In this document: in pieces, positions 12,987 through 21,692 of the stretch
How the letters are laid out: every line of letters starts with the position of its first letter
Numbering within the stretch: position 1 is the stretch's first letter
Assembly (NCBI RefSeq): GCF_000240165.1
Contig: NC_017586.1
Location: 186,001 to 250,000 of the forward strand
DNA from: Streptantibioticus cattleyicolor NRRL 8057 = DSM 46488
GTDB lineage: Bacteria; Actinomycetota; Actinomycetes; Streptomycetales; Streptomycetaceae
DNA length: 64,000 bases
Direction of reading: 5' to 3'
Position numbers and translations under genes: made by a program
Notes under the pieces: generated by a model
Told to the model about the DNA's origin: nothing
What the model saw: the letters and a program-made list of their open reading frames with translations, nothing else
Databases searched by the model: none

Positions 12987-13469
12987 GCCGCCGACGACTT
13001 CCACTACGGTCCGGACAACGCGTACGGGAACGGCGCGCAGGATGCCGACCGCCTGATCTACGAAGACAGTATCGCGCCCATCCACCAGGCCGGACAGAGC
13101 GTGCTGTGGGACGGCCTCCACCGCATCGACGAACACCTCACCTTGGAGTCCGCGCCCGGTCACACTCCCGGCTCGTCCGTGCTGCGCCTCGCGTCCGGCA
13201 GCGACCGGGCAGTCTTCGTGGGAGATCTGTTGCACAGCCCGGTGCAGATCCTGCACCCCTGCTGCAACAGCAGCGCCTGCCTGGCCCCGGAACAAGCGGT
13301 GGCCAGCCGCCGTCGGATTCTCGGGCGGGCGTCCGACGAACGGGAGTTGCTCGTTCCCGCGCACTTCGGTGGCGCAGGGGCCCTGGAAGTACGACGGGAC
13401 AGTGACGGCTTCGCCCTCGGCCCATGGGCAACAACCACCCGGAAGAAGAGTGCGTCCACCTTCGAGTGA
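12987..13469 (+). pseudogene. C-terminal part of a metallo-beta-lactamase-fold hydrolase
   Basis: An open frame without its own N-terminus reads DDFHYGPDNAYGNG, then ESAPGHTPGSSVLRL, AVFVGDLLHSPVQIL and LLVPAHFGG, ending at TGA 13467-13469. The HTPGS loop, the GD dyad and the terminal PAH are the second half of the metal site of MBL-fold enzymes. The HxHxDH motif and the first 100 or more residues are absent, replaced by the transposase remnant. It was probably cut by the Tn3-type insertion and a later deletion. Confidence 0.7.
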
Positions 13470-13794
13470 GCCGTGACCTCGTCCGTTCACCGCCACGCCG
13501 TCCTCCCAAACCCTCAACGCCTCGGCGGACGCGCGACCGTCGCCACCTGCGTCAGCCCAGGATTCCACGGCTGAGCCGGGTGCATCGACATCCGGCACGG
13601 AACCACCCGCCGCTCGGGATCTGCGCCACCACGACATCGAGTGGTCTTGCTGCGTCGGGGAAGCCACCCCCGCCAACCTTTGCAACGTTGTAAGGTGACG
13701 CTCGGACGGTCCCGCGTGTGCGCGCCCTTGACGGAGACCCGGCCCCCGCGGCGCGCGGCTCCCCCACTCCGACGTCTCAGTCTCGAGGAGAAAC
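13470..13794. other. gene-free stretch before the epimerase gene
   Basis: No frame on either strand shows a recognisable protein. The second half is the probable promoter region of the aldose 1-epimerase gene and holds one LacI-type palindrome, listed separately. Confidence 0.5.
13680..13693. promoter_or_regulatory. LacI-type operator candidate upstream of galM
   Basis: TTGCAACGTTGTAA is an almost perfect palindrome (one mismatch) with the central CG typical of LacI/GalR-family operators. It sits about 100 bases upstream of the aldose 1-epimerase start. No LacI-family gene is in the window, so the regulator would be encoded elsewhere. Confidence 0.45.
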
Positions 13795-14928
13795 ATGGCC
13801 GCCTGCACAGCAGTTCGCGAGGCTCTGCCCGTCACCGCGCACGAGTCGCCGGTGGAACGCTGGACGCTTCGCTCCCCCAGCGGGGTCCAGGCCTCCGTGC
13901 TCAGCTTCGGAGCCGTCCTCCAGTCACTGCGCGTGCCGGACGCCGCCGGGACCGCGGTGGACGACATCGTGCTGCGCCTGGCAGGCCCCCGGGAGTACGC
14001 CGGTCACGGTTCCTACCTCGGGGCGGTCGTCGGACGGTACGCCAACCGCATCGCCGGGGGCACGTTCCACCTGGACGGGGTGGTGCACCGCGTCCCCGCC
14101 AACGACCGGGGCAACGCGCTGCACGGCGGCCCCGACGGCTTCGACCAGCGCGTGTGGCAGGCGAGTCCTGTTCCCTGCGCCGACGGCTCGACGGGCGTGC
14201 GGATGACCCTCGACAGTCCGGACGGCGACCAGGGGTTCCCGGGGCGCCTCACCGCCACGGTCGACTACGTCCTGCGCACGGACGGCACCCTCGTCATCGA
14301 CTACTCGGCCCGCACCGACCGCCCGACGGTGGCCAACCTGACGCACCACGCGTACTTCAACCTCACCGGGCGGCCCGAAAAAGGCGTGCTGGGCCACGTC
14401 CTCACCGTCGACGCCGACACGTATCTGCCGATCGACGACACCGCGATCCCCCTGCCGGGCGCGCCGGAGCCGGTGCGAGGCACCCCGTTCGACTTCACCG
14501 GCCCGCAGACGCTGGGGGGACGCATCGGTACACCGCACCCCCAACTCGCCACGGCGGGCGGGTACGACCACTGCTGGGTCCTGCGCGGCCACGCGGCAAG
14601 CCATGCCCCGGACGCCCGGGAGAACGCACCCACGCGCCCACTCGTCCCGCACCGGGCCGCGCGTCTGGAGGAGCCGCGCAGCGGCCGGGTCATGGAGGTC
14701 CGCACCACCGAACCGGGTTTGCAGGTCTACAGCGGACAGCAGTTGGACGGCACGCTCCGGGACGCCGAAGGACGGCCGCTCACCCCGCACGCGGGCGTGT
14801 GCCTGGAGACCCAGCACTTCCCGGACTCGCCCAACCGCCCGGACTACCCCAGCACGGTGCTCCGGCCGGACCGGCCGCTGCGCAGCCGTACGGAGTTCTC
14901 CTTCCCGCACCTGAGAGCCTGTGGGTGA
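13795..14928 (+). CDS. galM: aldose 1-epimerase (mutarotase)
   Basis: This 377-residue enzyme interconverts alpha and beta anomers of hexoses such as galactose. The start ATG follows GAGGAGAAAC. Family marks are GRYANRIAGG, the substrate-binding NALHGG, the catalytic His in LTHHAYFNL (about 184-192), and the catalytic Glu in CLETQHFPDSPN near 340. The length is slightly above the usual 330-360 because of an Arg/Pro-rich insertion before the last third (APTRPLVPHRAAR). It stands alone with a LacI-type operator upstream, as expected for a sugar-responsive gene, and has no evident link to the neighbouring PKS. Confidence 0.92.
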   Translation: MAACTAVREALPVTAHESPVERWTLRSPSGVQASVLSFGAVLQSLRVPDAAGTAVDDIVLRLAGPREYAGHGSYLGAVVGRYANRIAGGTFHLDGVVHRVPANDRGNALHGGPDGFDQRVWQASPVPCADGSTGVRMTLDSPDGDQGFPGRLTATVDYVLRTDGTLVIDYSARTDRPTVANLTHHAYFNLTGRPEKGVLGHVLTVDADTYLPIDDTAIPLPGAPEPVRGTPFDFTGPQTLGGRIGTPHPQLATAGGYDHCWVLRGHAASHAPDARENAPTRPLVPHRAARLEEPRSGRVMEVRTTEPGLQVYSGQQLDGTLRDAEGRPLTPHAGVCLETQHFPDSPNRPDYPSTVLRPDRPLRSRTEFSFPHLRACG

Positions 14929-15276
14929 GCGCGGCATCCAGTCGATCGGCCTCGGCCTTGAGGTCGAGGACGATCTCCGGCTGAACGAGGGCGAGTTCGC
15001 GCGAATCACGTTAGGGGGGATGATCCGTTCGCGATGCGGTCATGCCGGGGCTGCGCCCGATGGTGCCCCGCCGTCGTCGCCGCCCTACGGGGGCGAGAGC
15101 ACGGGCCGCCTGCTCTCCCTCCAGACTCCTGGCGGACTGGGCGGGGTCACCGCCGTGCCGGAGATCGTCCACCAGGCAGTAGGCCGACCGCGGTCGGTCA
15201 TCTCCACGCTGAACGCACCCAGTTGCTCGCGCCGCCCGGCCGGCTCTTCCTGCCGGGCGGACTGTTCGGCGCCCGG
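14929..15276. other. gene-free stretch between galM and the receptor-type regulator
   Basis: No gene could be supported. On the minus strand a short open stretch at about 14930-15005 (readable as ELALVQPEIVLDLKAEAD) looks protein-like but has no start, partner or family I can name. The right third is the copy of sequence also seen near 12222-12255. Confidence 0.4.
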
Positions 15277-15885
15277 TCAGTCCGGTAGGTCGGGCAGGGA
15301 CAGGGAAGGCAGCAGCCCGGGTATGGCGACGCCGGGCAGCAGGTACCGCCACATGTCCGTCACGCGTTCGGGCAGGTCCTTGCGGTTGGTGGAGACCTGG
15401 GAGGACAACTGGACTCCGGTGAACGCGCTTTGCAGAACGGTGGCGAAGCGTTCGGGCTCGACGCTCGGCAGGAGTTCGCCGTTTTCCGCGGCGGCGCGGA
15501 TGAGTTCTGTCAAAGACCGGTGCGCAGTCCGCCAGGGTTCGCCATGGGAGGGCTGGACCCGGTCCACGGACAGCCGGACGAGTCCTTGCAGTACGGGATC
15601 GTGCATCAGAACGTCCGCGTAACGGTAGGTGAGGGCGATAAGGGACTGCAGCTTCAGGCGGCGCACCGGCGGCACGATCACATCGGCTTCCGCGGCGACG
15701 ATCGCGTCGGCGACGGCCTCCTTGGACGGGAAATGGAAGTACATCGTGCCACGGGGCACACCACTGCGCTCGATGATCATCTCGGTGGTGGTCGCGGCGT
15801 ACCCGATGGCTCCGAACAGTGCCCCGGCCGCCTCCAGAATCGTCCTGCGCGTCTTGATCGAGCGTGCCTGCTGCGGCTGCGCCAT
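15277..15885 (-). CDS. TetR-family regulator, gamma-butyrolactone-receptor type
   Basis: This 202-residue protein starts at ATG (15885), preceded by AAGGGG. An upstream extension of the frame has no family character. The N-terminal helix-turn-helix (TRRTILEAAGALF to GVPRGTMYFHFPSKEAV, about 12-58) is of the ArpA/CprB class. Trp118 in HGEPWRTAH lies where butyrolactone receptors keep their ligand-contacting Trp. Such proteins repress antibiotic genes until a diffusible butyrolactone binds. Its position beside the end of a modular PKS cluster suggests that cluster as a target. A truncated second copy lies 3 kb away. No butyrolactone synthase (AfsA type) is in the window, so it may be a pseudo-receptor. 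Confidence 0.85.
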   Translation of the reverse strand: MAQPQQARSIKTRRTILEAAGALFGAIGYAATTTEMIIERSGVPRGTMYFHFPSKEAVADAIVAAEADVIVPPVRRLKLQSLIALTYRYADVLMHDPVLQGLVRLSVDRVQPSHGEPWRTAHRSLTELIRAAAENGELLPSVEPERFATVLQSAFTGVQLSSQVSTNRKDLPERVTDMWRYLLPGVAIPGLLPSLSLPDLPD

Positions 15886-16980
15886 GCCGAATACACCCCT
15901 TATCGCTGTCCACCGCGTCCATGGGCCGGTTGGCGGGCGGATCCGCACCGGCAACCGTCGAGGCGCCCTGCGGCCCCTTCCTGCTGTACCAGGGCAGGTG
16001 TTCGCCGCCTGGCAACTCCCACCGTGAGGGTATCTCCGCCAACAGCGCCCGGCGCCGCATGCCCTCGCCGCGCGCACGAACGGCCGGCCTGCTGGTACAC
16101 CGCCCGCACCTGGCCGGGCTGCGGGGCTTCGCCGCGCGAACCGCGCCGTGCACTCCGCGCGTTGATCGCCGCCGGACACGCACCACCGCGAAGGCGGCAC
16201 GGTGCATGGCTGTACCGGTCACGCGCACACCGCCTCGAAGACCGTCCGCACCGGCACGGCCCCCTCGCCCAGCCATGCCGGTCTCGCCGGATCCGACGCC
16301 CCCGGCAGGCGTCGTCCAGCAGTTCACCGCTGGTCGGATCGGGCACGCCGTCGGGCACCCGGCGCAGCGGGGGCCGCGCTGTCCGGTGGTCCTCCCTCGC
16401 CCTGCGATGGCGCTGGGGCCGCCGCTCCCCCGGGCCGCCGGCCCCGCGCCGTCAAACCGTCTGCCGCATCTGTTCGGGGTCACCCCGCGCCCCGGCCGCA
16501 TCCGGACCGGCCGACCGAAGCGCAGCCGTAGACGCCGGAACCCGTTCCGCCCGACGGCGAAACCGCCGCTTGCGCGCAGACTCGCGGACGAGGGCCGCCC
16601 GGATTCCCGAATCCCGCGCTGTGCACCGTGGTGCGGGCCGACTGGATCAGCTCCCCACCGTCACTCAAGGTCCGCATCGGACACGGAGCCCGGGCCGTCG
16701 ATGTCGCCCGCCCCCACCGCCTCCGTCACCGGGCTACGCGATCGGCTGGTACGCCTCGCCCGTCGCTTGGGCTCAGAAGCCGATCAGCGTGGTCAGCGGC
16801 CGGTGATGGCTGGCCCGTGCGGGGCCCAGGGCTCCTGCGGTGTCAGCGCCCTGGCGGCGGTCTGGGGCGACCAAGAGCACGGCCGTAGTCCGCACGGCAC
16901 GGCTCAGATCGGCCGGGAGCCCAGGCGTCACTGCTCACAAAACGTCACAGCCCTAACAACTACTTTAATGACTTCGTTAG
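15886..16980. other. about 1.1 kb without a supported gene
   Basis: Several long open frames cross this stretch, but their translations are Arg/Pro/Ala-rich, lack plausible starts and match no family, which is typical of GC-rich non-coding DNA. The left end is the leader of the receptor-type regulator. The right end turns AT-rich around 16930-17000 and belongs to the promoter of the monooxygenase. It is probably decayed coding DNA, but I can identify no remnant. Confidence 0.5.
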
Positions 16981-16983
16981 GTA

Positions 16984-17000
16984 ACACTAGCCGTTAGTGT
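16984..17000. promoter_or_regulatory. inverted repeat in the AT-rich promoter of the FAD monooxygenase
   Basis: ACACTA and TAGTGT form perfect 6-base arms around GCCGT, inside a locally AT-rich island (16930-17005) 115 bases before the monooxygenase start. CGTTAG occurs twice across the repeat. The layout suggests an operator overlapping a promoter. The nearest TetR gene, at 15885, is a possible but unproven binder. Confidence 0.5.
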
Positions 17001-17115
17001 AAGTTGGGATGCCTCAAGAGGGTGGGCTCGGCGAGTCCGACGATCCGGCGCCCGGTTGGCCGTCTCCCGTCGCCGCTTGGTCTCACCACCGCAACGGACG
17101 GCAAGTGGAGGAACG

Positions 17116-18216
17116 ATGCGCACTGTGATCGTGGGAGGGGGCCTGGTCGGGCTCACCACCGCGGCTTCGCTGCGGCTGATCGGGCATGAGGTCATCGTGC
17201 TGGAACACGCGCCGCAGGTGCGGGCCGCCGGGGCCGGTATCGGTCTGTGGCCCAACGCGCTGCGGGAGTTGGACACCCTCGGCATCGGCGACGACGTCCG
17301 GCGCATGGGCAAGACCGTCGACGCCTGGTTCTTCGACGCCGCCGGACACCCGATACGCGCGGCCGGCTACGACCCCGCCGCCCACCAGTTCCTGATGGTG
17401 CCGAGGCCGGACCTGAACAACCTCCTCGCCGACACCCTCGGCAGGGACCGGATCCGCCTGGGAACACACGTCACCGGCTTCACCGAACACGACACGCACG
17501 TGGAAGTACACCTCGCCGACGGTGCACCGCTGCGTGCGGATCTCCTGATCGGAGCGGACGGCGTGTACTCCGACGTACGCGCCGCCCTGGAGCCCGGCAG
17601 CGCGGCGGTCGTGCATGCCGGCAACTACGCCTGGCGGGCCGTGCTGCCTTCCGGGGACGACGAGCGGCCGGAGGGCACGTTCGTCACGATCGGCGCCGCG
17701 CGGACCCGAGGCGGCTACACGCGCATCGCGCAGGGCCGGACCATGTGGTGGATCGGCCAGTTCGACGCCGGTGAACTCGTCGGCAGCAAGAAGGACCGGG
17801 CGCTGCGACGGGCCCGCAACGTGGCCGAGTCCGGCTGGCACGACGAGCTTCTGGAGATGATCACCGCGACCCCGGAGGAGTCCATCCTGGAGAATCAGAT
17901 CATGCTCGTCCCCGAGCTGCAGCGCTGGACCACGGACCGGGTCGCGCTGATCGGGGACGCCGCGCACGGCCTGTCCCCGCACATCGCGGCGGGCGGCACC
18001 CTGGGCATCGAAGACGCCGGAGTGCTACGCGCCGAACTGGCGAGCCGATCCACCACAGCCGCCGCCCTCGCCCACTACGAGAAGGCCCGCCGATCCCGGT
18101 TCGAGCAGGTGCGTGAACACTCCACCGCGGTCGAGCACGCCAACGGGGCCACCGAATCCGCCGAGCGCTACGCCGCCTTCACCCACTGGATGGTCACCAC
18201 CGCCCCCACCGCCTGA
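17116..18216 (+). CDS. FAD-dependent monooxygenase (aromatic hydroxylase fold)
   Basis: This 366-residue class A flavoprotein monooxygenase starts at ATG 17116 after GGAGG; the frame extends 20 codons upstream but without family sequence. The dinucleotide-binding motif VIVGGGLVGL lies at 4-13, the DG motif LLIGADGVYSDVR near 148, and the GD motif LIGDAAHGLSPHIAAGG near 280. These enzymes use NAD(P)H and O2 to hydroxylate aromatic or polyketide substrates. It is monocistronic, with an inverted repeat in its own promoter. It could be a tailoring enzyme of the PKS cluster or a TetX-like detoxifying enzyme; sequence alone does not decide. Confidence 0.9.
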   Translation: MRTVIVGGGLVGLTTAASLRLIGHEVIVLEHAPQVRAAGAGIGLWPNALRELDTLGIGDDVRRMGKTVDAWFFDAAGHPIRAAGYDPAAHQFLMVPRPDLNNLLADTLGRDRIRLGTHVTGFTEHDTHVEVHLADGAPLRADLLIGADGVYSDVRAALEPGSAAVVHAGNYAWRAVLPSGDDERPEGTFVTIGAARTRGGYTRIAQGRTMWWIGQFDAGELVGSKKDRALRRARNVAESGWHDELLEMITATPEESILENQIMLVPELQRWTTDRVALIGDAAHGLSPHIAAGGTLGIEDAGVLRAELASRSTTAAALAHYEKARRSRFEQVREHSTAVEHANGATESAERYAAFTHWMVTTAPTA

Positions 18217-18648
18217 TCCGGGCCCACAACCGCAGGCAGGCTCAATCCGCAGCAGCCCACCTCACGGCCGCCCCAGGACTGCTCGTCTCCGGAAGAAACC
18301 CCTCGATACTCCAGCAGTCACCCAAGGAGGCCACGCTGGCGACCGAGCGGCGCGACACCGACCGGATCCTCTACGGCCTGATGGAGGACCGGTTGGCGGT
18401 CTGCGTCAGCCGGTGCCTCAGCGTCGTCTGTCCGGGCAGATCGTGCTGCGGCGCATCAGGTGTCGCCAGCTCGCGGACTCCGAGGGGGCTGAACGTGATC
18501 CGGAAACACATCAGCATGGCCAGTACGGTGGAACGCCGCCTGCTGGTCAACTACCGGGCCGATCCGGCGGCCGGGCGCTGTCCGCGCCGCTGCGGCCGAA
18601 GCTGGCAGACAGCGGTTGGGCGCTGGGCGGGGTCCGCCTGATCCGGCT

Positions 18649-19519
18649 AAGGGCTGTCCCGTAACTGCTGGTCACGGGTGAGATGATCTGGCTGTGTCTG
18701 GTGTGATCACGGCGTCTGAGCCCTCCTGGATAGCCCCGTTCACTGGGCTGAGCCCGCGCCAGTTCGGCAAGCTGATCACCGCGCTCCGGCGTGAGGGTGT
18801 GGACCCGGTGCGCAAGGGTCGGCCATGGAGCCTGCCGCTGGAGGACCGCGTGCTCCTGATCGCCGCGTACTGGCGGACGAACCTGACCCTGCGCCAACTG
18901 GCCCCGCTGTTCGGGGTGTCCAAGTCGGCGGCCGACCGCATCATCGACCACCTCGGGCCCGCGCTCGCGCTCCAGCAGCGCAAGCGGTTCCGCAAGGACA
19001 CCGTGCTCATCATGGACGGCACCCTCGTTCCCACCCGTGACCACACCATCGCCGAGCAGTCCAAGAACTACCGGTACTCCACCAACCACCAGGTCGTCAT
19101 CGACGCCGACACCCGGCTCGTCGTCGCGGTCGGCCGACCAGTCGCAGGCAACCGCAACGACTGCAAGGCGTGGGAGCTGTCCGGCGCGAAAGACGCCGTC
19201 GGCAAGACCACGGTCATCGCAGATGGCGGCTACCGGGGCACCGGCCTGGTCATCCCGCACCGCCGCGAGAAGGGCCAGACCGAACTCCCGGAATGGAAGG
19301 AGGAGCACAACGCCTCCCACCGCAAAGTCCGCGCCCGTGTAGAGCACGTCTTCGCCCGGATGAAGGGCTGGAAGATCCTTCGCGACTGCCGGCTGAAGGG
19401 CGACGGCGTCCAGCACGCCATGCTCGGCATCGCCCGCCTGCACAACCTCGTCCTTGCCGGGTGACGCAGAAACCAGCAGGCCACCAGACCCGTCAGAGAT
19501 CATTTACGGGACAGCCCTT
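18649..19519 (+). mobile_element. IS5-family-like insertion sequence, copy 1 (871 bp)
   Basis: The ends are perfect 16-base inverted repeats, AAGGGCTGTCCCGTAA at 18649-18664 and its complement at 19504-19519. The outermost TA is repeated on both sides, and the flanks read CTA...TAG. This fits insertion in a CTAG target with TA duplication. One transposase gene fills the element. It interrupts the DUF2071-like gene. A copy of the same length lies inverted at 45265-46135. Confidence 0.92.
18694..19464 (+). CDS. IS transposase, DDE_Tnp_4 type
   Basis: This 256-residue transposase begins with GTG. The N-terminal third carries a helix-turn-helix (LTLRQLAPLFGVSKSAADRI, about 64-83). The DDE catalytic core follows: Asp in LIMDGTLVP, Asp in VIADGGYRG and Glu in RARVEHVFARMKG. 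The protein is identical to that of the second copy, so both insertions are recent and the element is probably still active. It acts on its own terminal repeats 45 and 55 bases from the gene ends. Confidence 0.92.
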   Translation: MSGVITASEPSWIAPFTGLSPRQFGKLITALRREGVDPVRKGRPWSLPLEDRVLLIAAYWRTNLTLRQLAPLFGVSKSAADRIIDHLGPALALQQRKRFRKDTVLIMDGTLVPTRDHTIAEQSKNYRYSTNHQVVIDADTRLVVAVGRPVAGNRNDCKAWELSGAKDAVGKTTVIADGGYRGTGLVIPHRREKGQTELPEWKEEHNASHRKVRARVEHVFARMKGWKILRDCRLKGDGVQHAMLGIARLHNLVLAG

Positions 19520-19980
19520 AGGGTCGGGTGCCCGGGCTGCGTGCTCCGCGGCACCGGCCTGCGGATCGCAGGCTACGGCGCACCGGCTCGCCGTGGAGTG
19601 GTACGGGCCGGCGGACCTCCACACCGACGTGTACGTCCGGCGCCGGCCGACAGCCGACCCTCCCCCGGGCCGCGCGGCCTCGCCGACTTCCGCGTGGAGG
19701 AGACTGGGGACCGGCTCGACGTCGCCTACGCCAGTCGGGACGGCGGCACGCACCTCGGTCACCGCGACCGCCATCGACCAGCCGCGTGACAGCCTGCTGT
19801 TCGCCGACATGGCAGAGATGGTCGGGAGATGACGCCCTGCCGGATCGGTTCGGTCGAGTCCTCCTACGTCGACGACCCGACCCGGTTGCCGCCCGGCAGT
19901 GCTACTCCGGACAGCGTCTTCCTGATGCGTGGGTGCCGGAGCCATATCCCTGATGGCGCGTCAGGTCGTATGACAGGGCC

Positions 19981-21231
19981 TCACCGTCCGGCGAGGGTGT
20001 CGAACCAGGTGCGGATGAGGGGGTAGGAGGCCAGCGCCGAGCCGTTGTGGTCGGGGGCGCCCGCGTCCGCCACCGGCGCGTCGACCCCGGCACGCGCCAA
20101 CTGTGCTTTGCAAGCGAGGGTGTTGGTGGGTGCCACGTCCCGGTCGCCGTCCGCGTCGTAGAGCTGGACCGGCACCTGCGGGGCCCACTGGCAGACGCTG
20201 TCCGCCACCCGGAACATCTGCGCGAGCTTGCCGGTCGGGTGTTGGAGTCGCCGCAGGAAGGCGGGGGTGAAGAGTTGCTGCAGGCTGTCCGGGAGGGCGG
20301 CGGCCACCTGCTCGTCGGTGTGCTCGCCGTCGAACAGGTCGGTCACGGTGCGGTCGTAGGGCGCCTGGAAGGCCTCGGCGGGCGAGCCGTAGAGCGGGTG
20401 CAGCCGGTTCCACGCGACCACCAGGTCGGCGGCGTAGAACGTGGCGTCCCGGCCGAGCAGTTGACCGCTAAGAGCGGCCGGCAGCTCGCTGCCCGTCAGG
20501 TCGTACGGTCCGCTCACCGGGGCCAGTGCTGTCAGCCGGTACCCGGGGACCTGCCCATGCTGCAACGCCCGCCCGATGCTCATCGCGGCTGCCCCGCCCT
20601 CGGAGAAGCCGGTCACCAGCACCCGGCCGTCGGCGCGCATGCCGTGCCGGGCCTCGACCTCCCGGGCGGCGACCAGCAGGTCGGTCGAGGCGGTGGTCTC
20701 CGAGGGCGCGTCCAGGTACGGGTGGGTGCCGGGCCCGACGCCCAGCCCCAGGTAGTCCGGCGCCACCGCGGCGAAGCCGTCCCCGGCGAACATCACCGCC
20801 GCCGCGCGGTTGGGCCCGTCCGCCACTGACGGGGCCTCACCTCGGTAGGCCATGGTGCCGTGCGCGTACTCGACGGTGGTCAGTGCGCGCGGCCCCGGAT
20901 CGCGCGGGAGCGCCACCAGCCCGCTCGCGGTGGTGGGCCGCCCCTTAGGGGTGACCGTCCGGTACACCACCCGCTCCAGCTCGACCCCGCCCCGTTCGGC
21001 CGGGGTGACGAAGCCGGCGTCCCGGACACTGGTGGTGGCCTGTTGGGCATCCAGCGAGGCGAGCGGGGTGACCGAGACCACGGCGCCGCGGTGTACCCGG
21101 CCGGCGCCCGGGTCGGCCGCCATCGCGGTGGCGCTGCCGGCCCCGGCGGTCAGGCAGAGGACGGTGGCGGCTGCGGACAACCGCAGGGCGGTACGGCGGT
21201 GCGACTGCTGCTTCGGCATCGGATTGGTCAT
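19981..21231 (-). CDS. secreted lipase / alpha-beta hydrolase
   Basis: This 416-residue protein has an N-terminal export signal (basic HRRTALR, then a hydrophobic stretch to about residue 38, ending AMA). The start ATG follows GAGGGAAG. The mature part belongs to the secretory-lipase-like hydrolases. It has the oxyanion region EYAHGT, nucleophile Ser210 in GFSEGG, an Asp in DGDRDV near 363 and His395 in DHNGSAL. It would hydrolyse esters or lipids outside the cell. It is monocistronic; the downstream side is the DUF2071 remnant. Confidence 0.88.
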   Translation of the reverse strand: MTNPMPKQQSHRRTALRLSAAATVLCLTAGAGSATAMAADPGAGRVHRGAVVSVTPLASLDAQQATTSVRDAGFVTPAERGGVELERVVYRTVTPKGRPTTASGLVALPRDPGPRALTTVEYAHGTMAYRGEAPSVADGPNRAAAVMFAGDGFAAVAPDYLGLGVGPGTHPYLDAPSETTASTDLLVAAREVEARHGMRADGRVLVTGFSEGGAAAMSIGRALQHGQVPGYRLTALAPVSGPYDLTGSELPAALSGQLLGRDATFYAADLVVAWNRLHPLYGSPAEAFQAPYDRTVTDLFDGEHTDEQVAAALPDSLQQLFTPAFLRRLQHPTGKLAQMFRVADSVCQWAPQVPVQLYDADGDRDVAPTNTLACKAQLARAGVDAPVADAGAPDHNGSALASYPLIRTWFDTLAGR

Positions 21232-21428
21232 CGACGTCTTCCCTCGTTCGGTTGCGCTCCCGGGAGCTTTCCGGTGCGCCCAACGCTTCCAGCGCGGCGG
21301 CCCGGGAACGATGGCGCTGCCAGGCGTACCGAAGGTGGGGTGAACCCCCCGGTACGCCCGGGGGAGAACGGGGCCTCAGGTGCCGAGCGAAACGCACCCG
21401 GAGCGCCAGGAGGCGTGCAGCGCTGTCG

Positions 21429-21692
21429 TCACCCACGTTGACCGGGCCGCTCAACGTGGGGCACCTCCCGGCCAGGGCTGGCGGACAGTGCGGCCAGGGA
21501 CGGCCCGGGCTGCGTCGGCGAGCGTGCCGTAGCGCAGCACAACCGGCTCGGGCAGCTCGGCGGCGGTCTCCGGTGAAACAGCATGTGGTCCTTCTCGTAG
21601 TCGCGGGCGGTTGGACCGAGGTAGTACGCCCGGGCGTCGCAGTAGAGCGGGTCGACCTGGTCGGCCTCCAAGGCGTACTGGTCGCTACCCAT
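21429..21692 (-). pseudogene. unidentified broken coding remnant
   Basis: About 35 residues here (YALEADQVDPLYCDARAYYLG, continuing to DYEKDHMLFHR at about 21590-21690) have natural protein composition. The sense then shifts frame, where LPEPVVLRYGTLADAARAV is readable. It lies just downstream of the TnsA-like remnant and may be the end of a neighbouring gene of that element. A weak resemblance to Ku proteins was not convincing. I cannot name it. Confidence 0.35.

Larger units (their letters stand above)
18514..19950 (+). pseudogene. DUF2071 (YqjF-like) gene, split by an IS and frameshifted
   Basis: The left piece (about 18514-18648) reads VERRLLVNYRADPA and, after a frame change, LRPKLADSGWALGGVRLIRL, the conserved start of DUF2071 proteins. 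The IS follows. The right piece (19520-19950), in shifting frames, gives HRLAVEWYGP, ADFRVEE, LDVAYASRDG, SLLFADMAEM and SSYVDDPTRLPPGSATPDS, the rest of the family. At least three frameshifts plus the IS make it non-functional. The 300 bases before it (18217-18513) hold a short protein-like stretch (RRDTDRILYGLMEDRLA) that I cannot assign. Confidence 0.7.

Noticed and set aside
15864-16997. Open frame of about 377 codons between the receptor gene and the FAD monooxygenase
   Set aside because: No ribosome site, Pro/Arg/Ser-rich composition, and it overlaps the start of the receptor-type regulator; no motif recognised.
21429-21692. Ku-protein fragment
   Set aside because: Only a weak likeness around DPLYCDARAYYLG; the flanking residues do not follow the family and no ligase gene is nearby.
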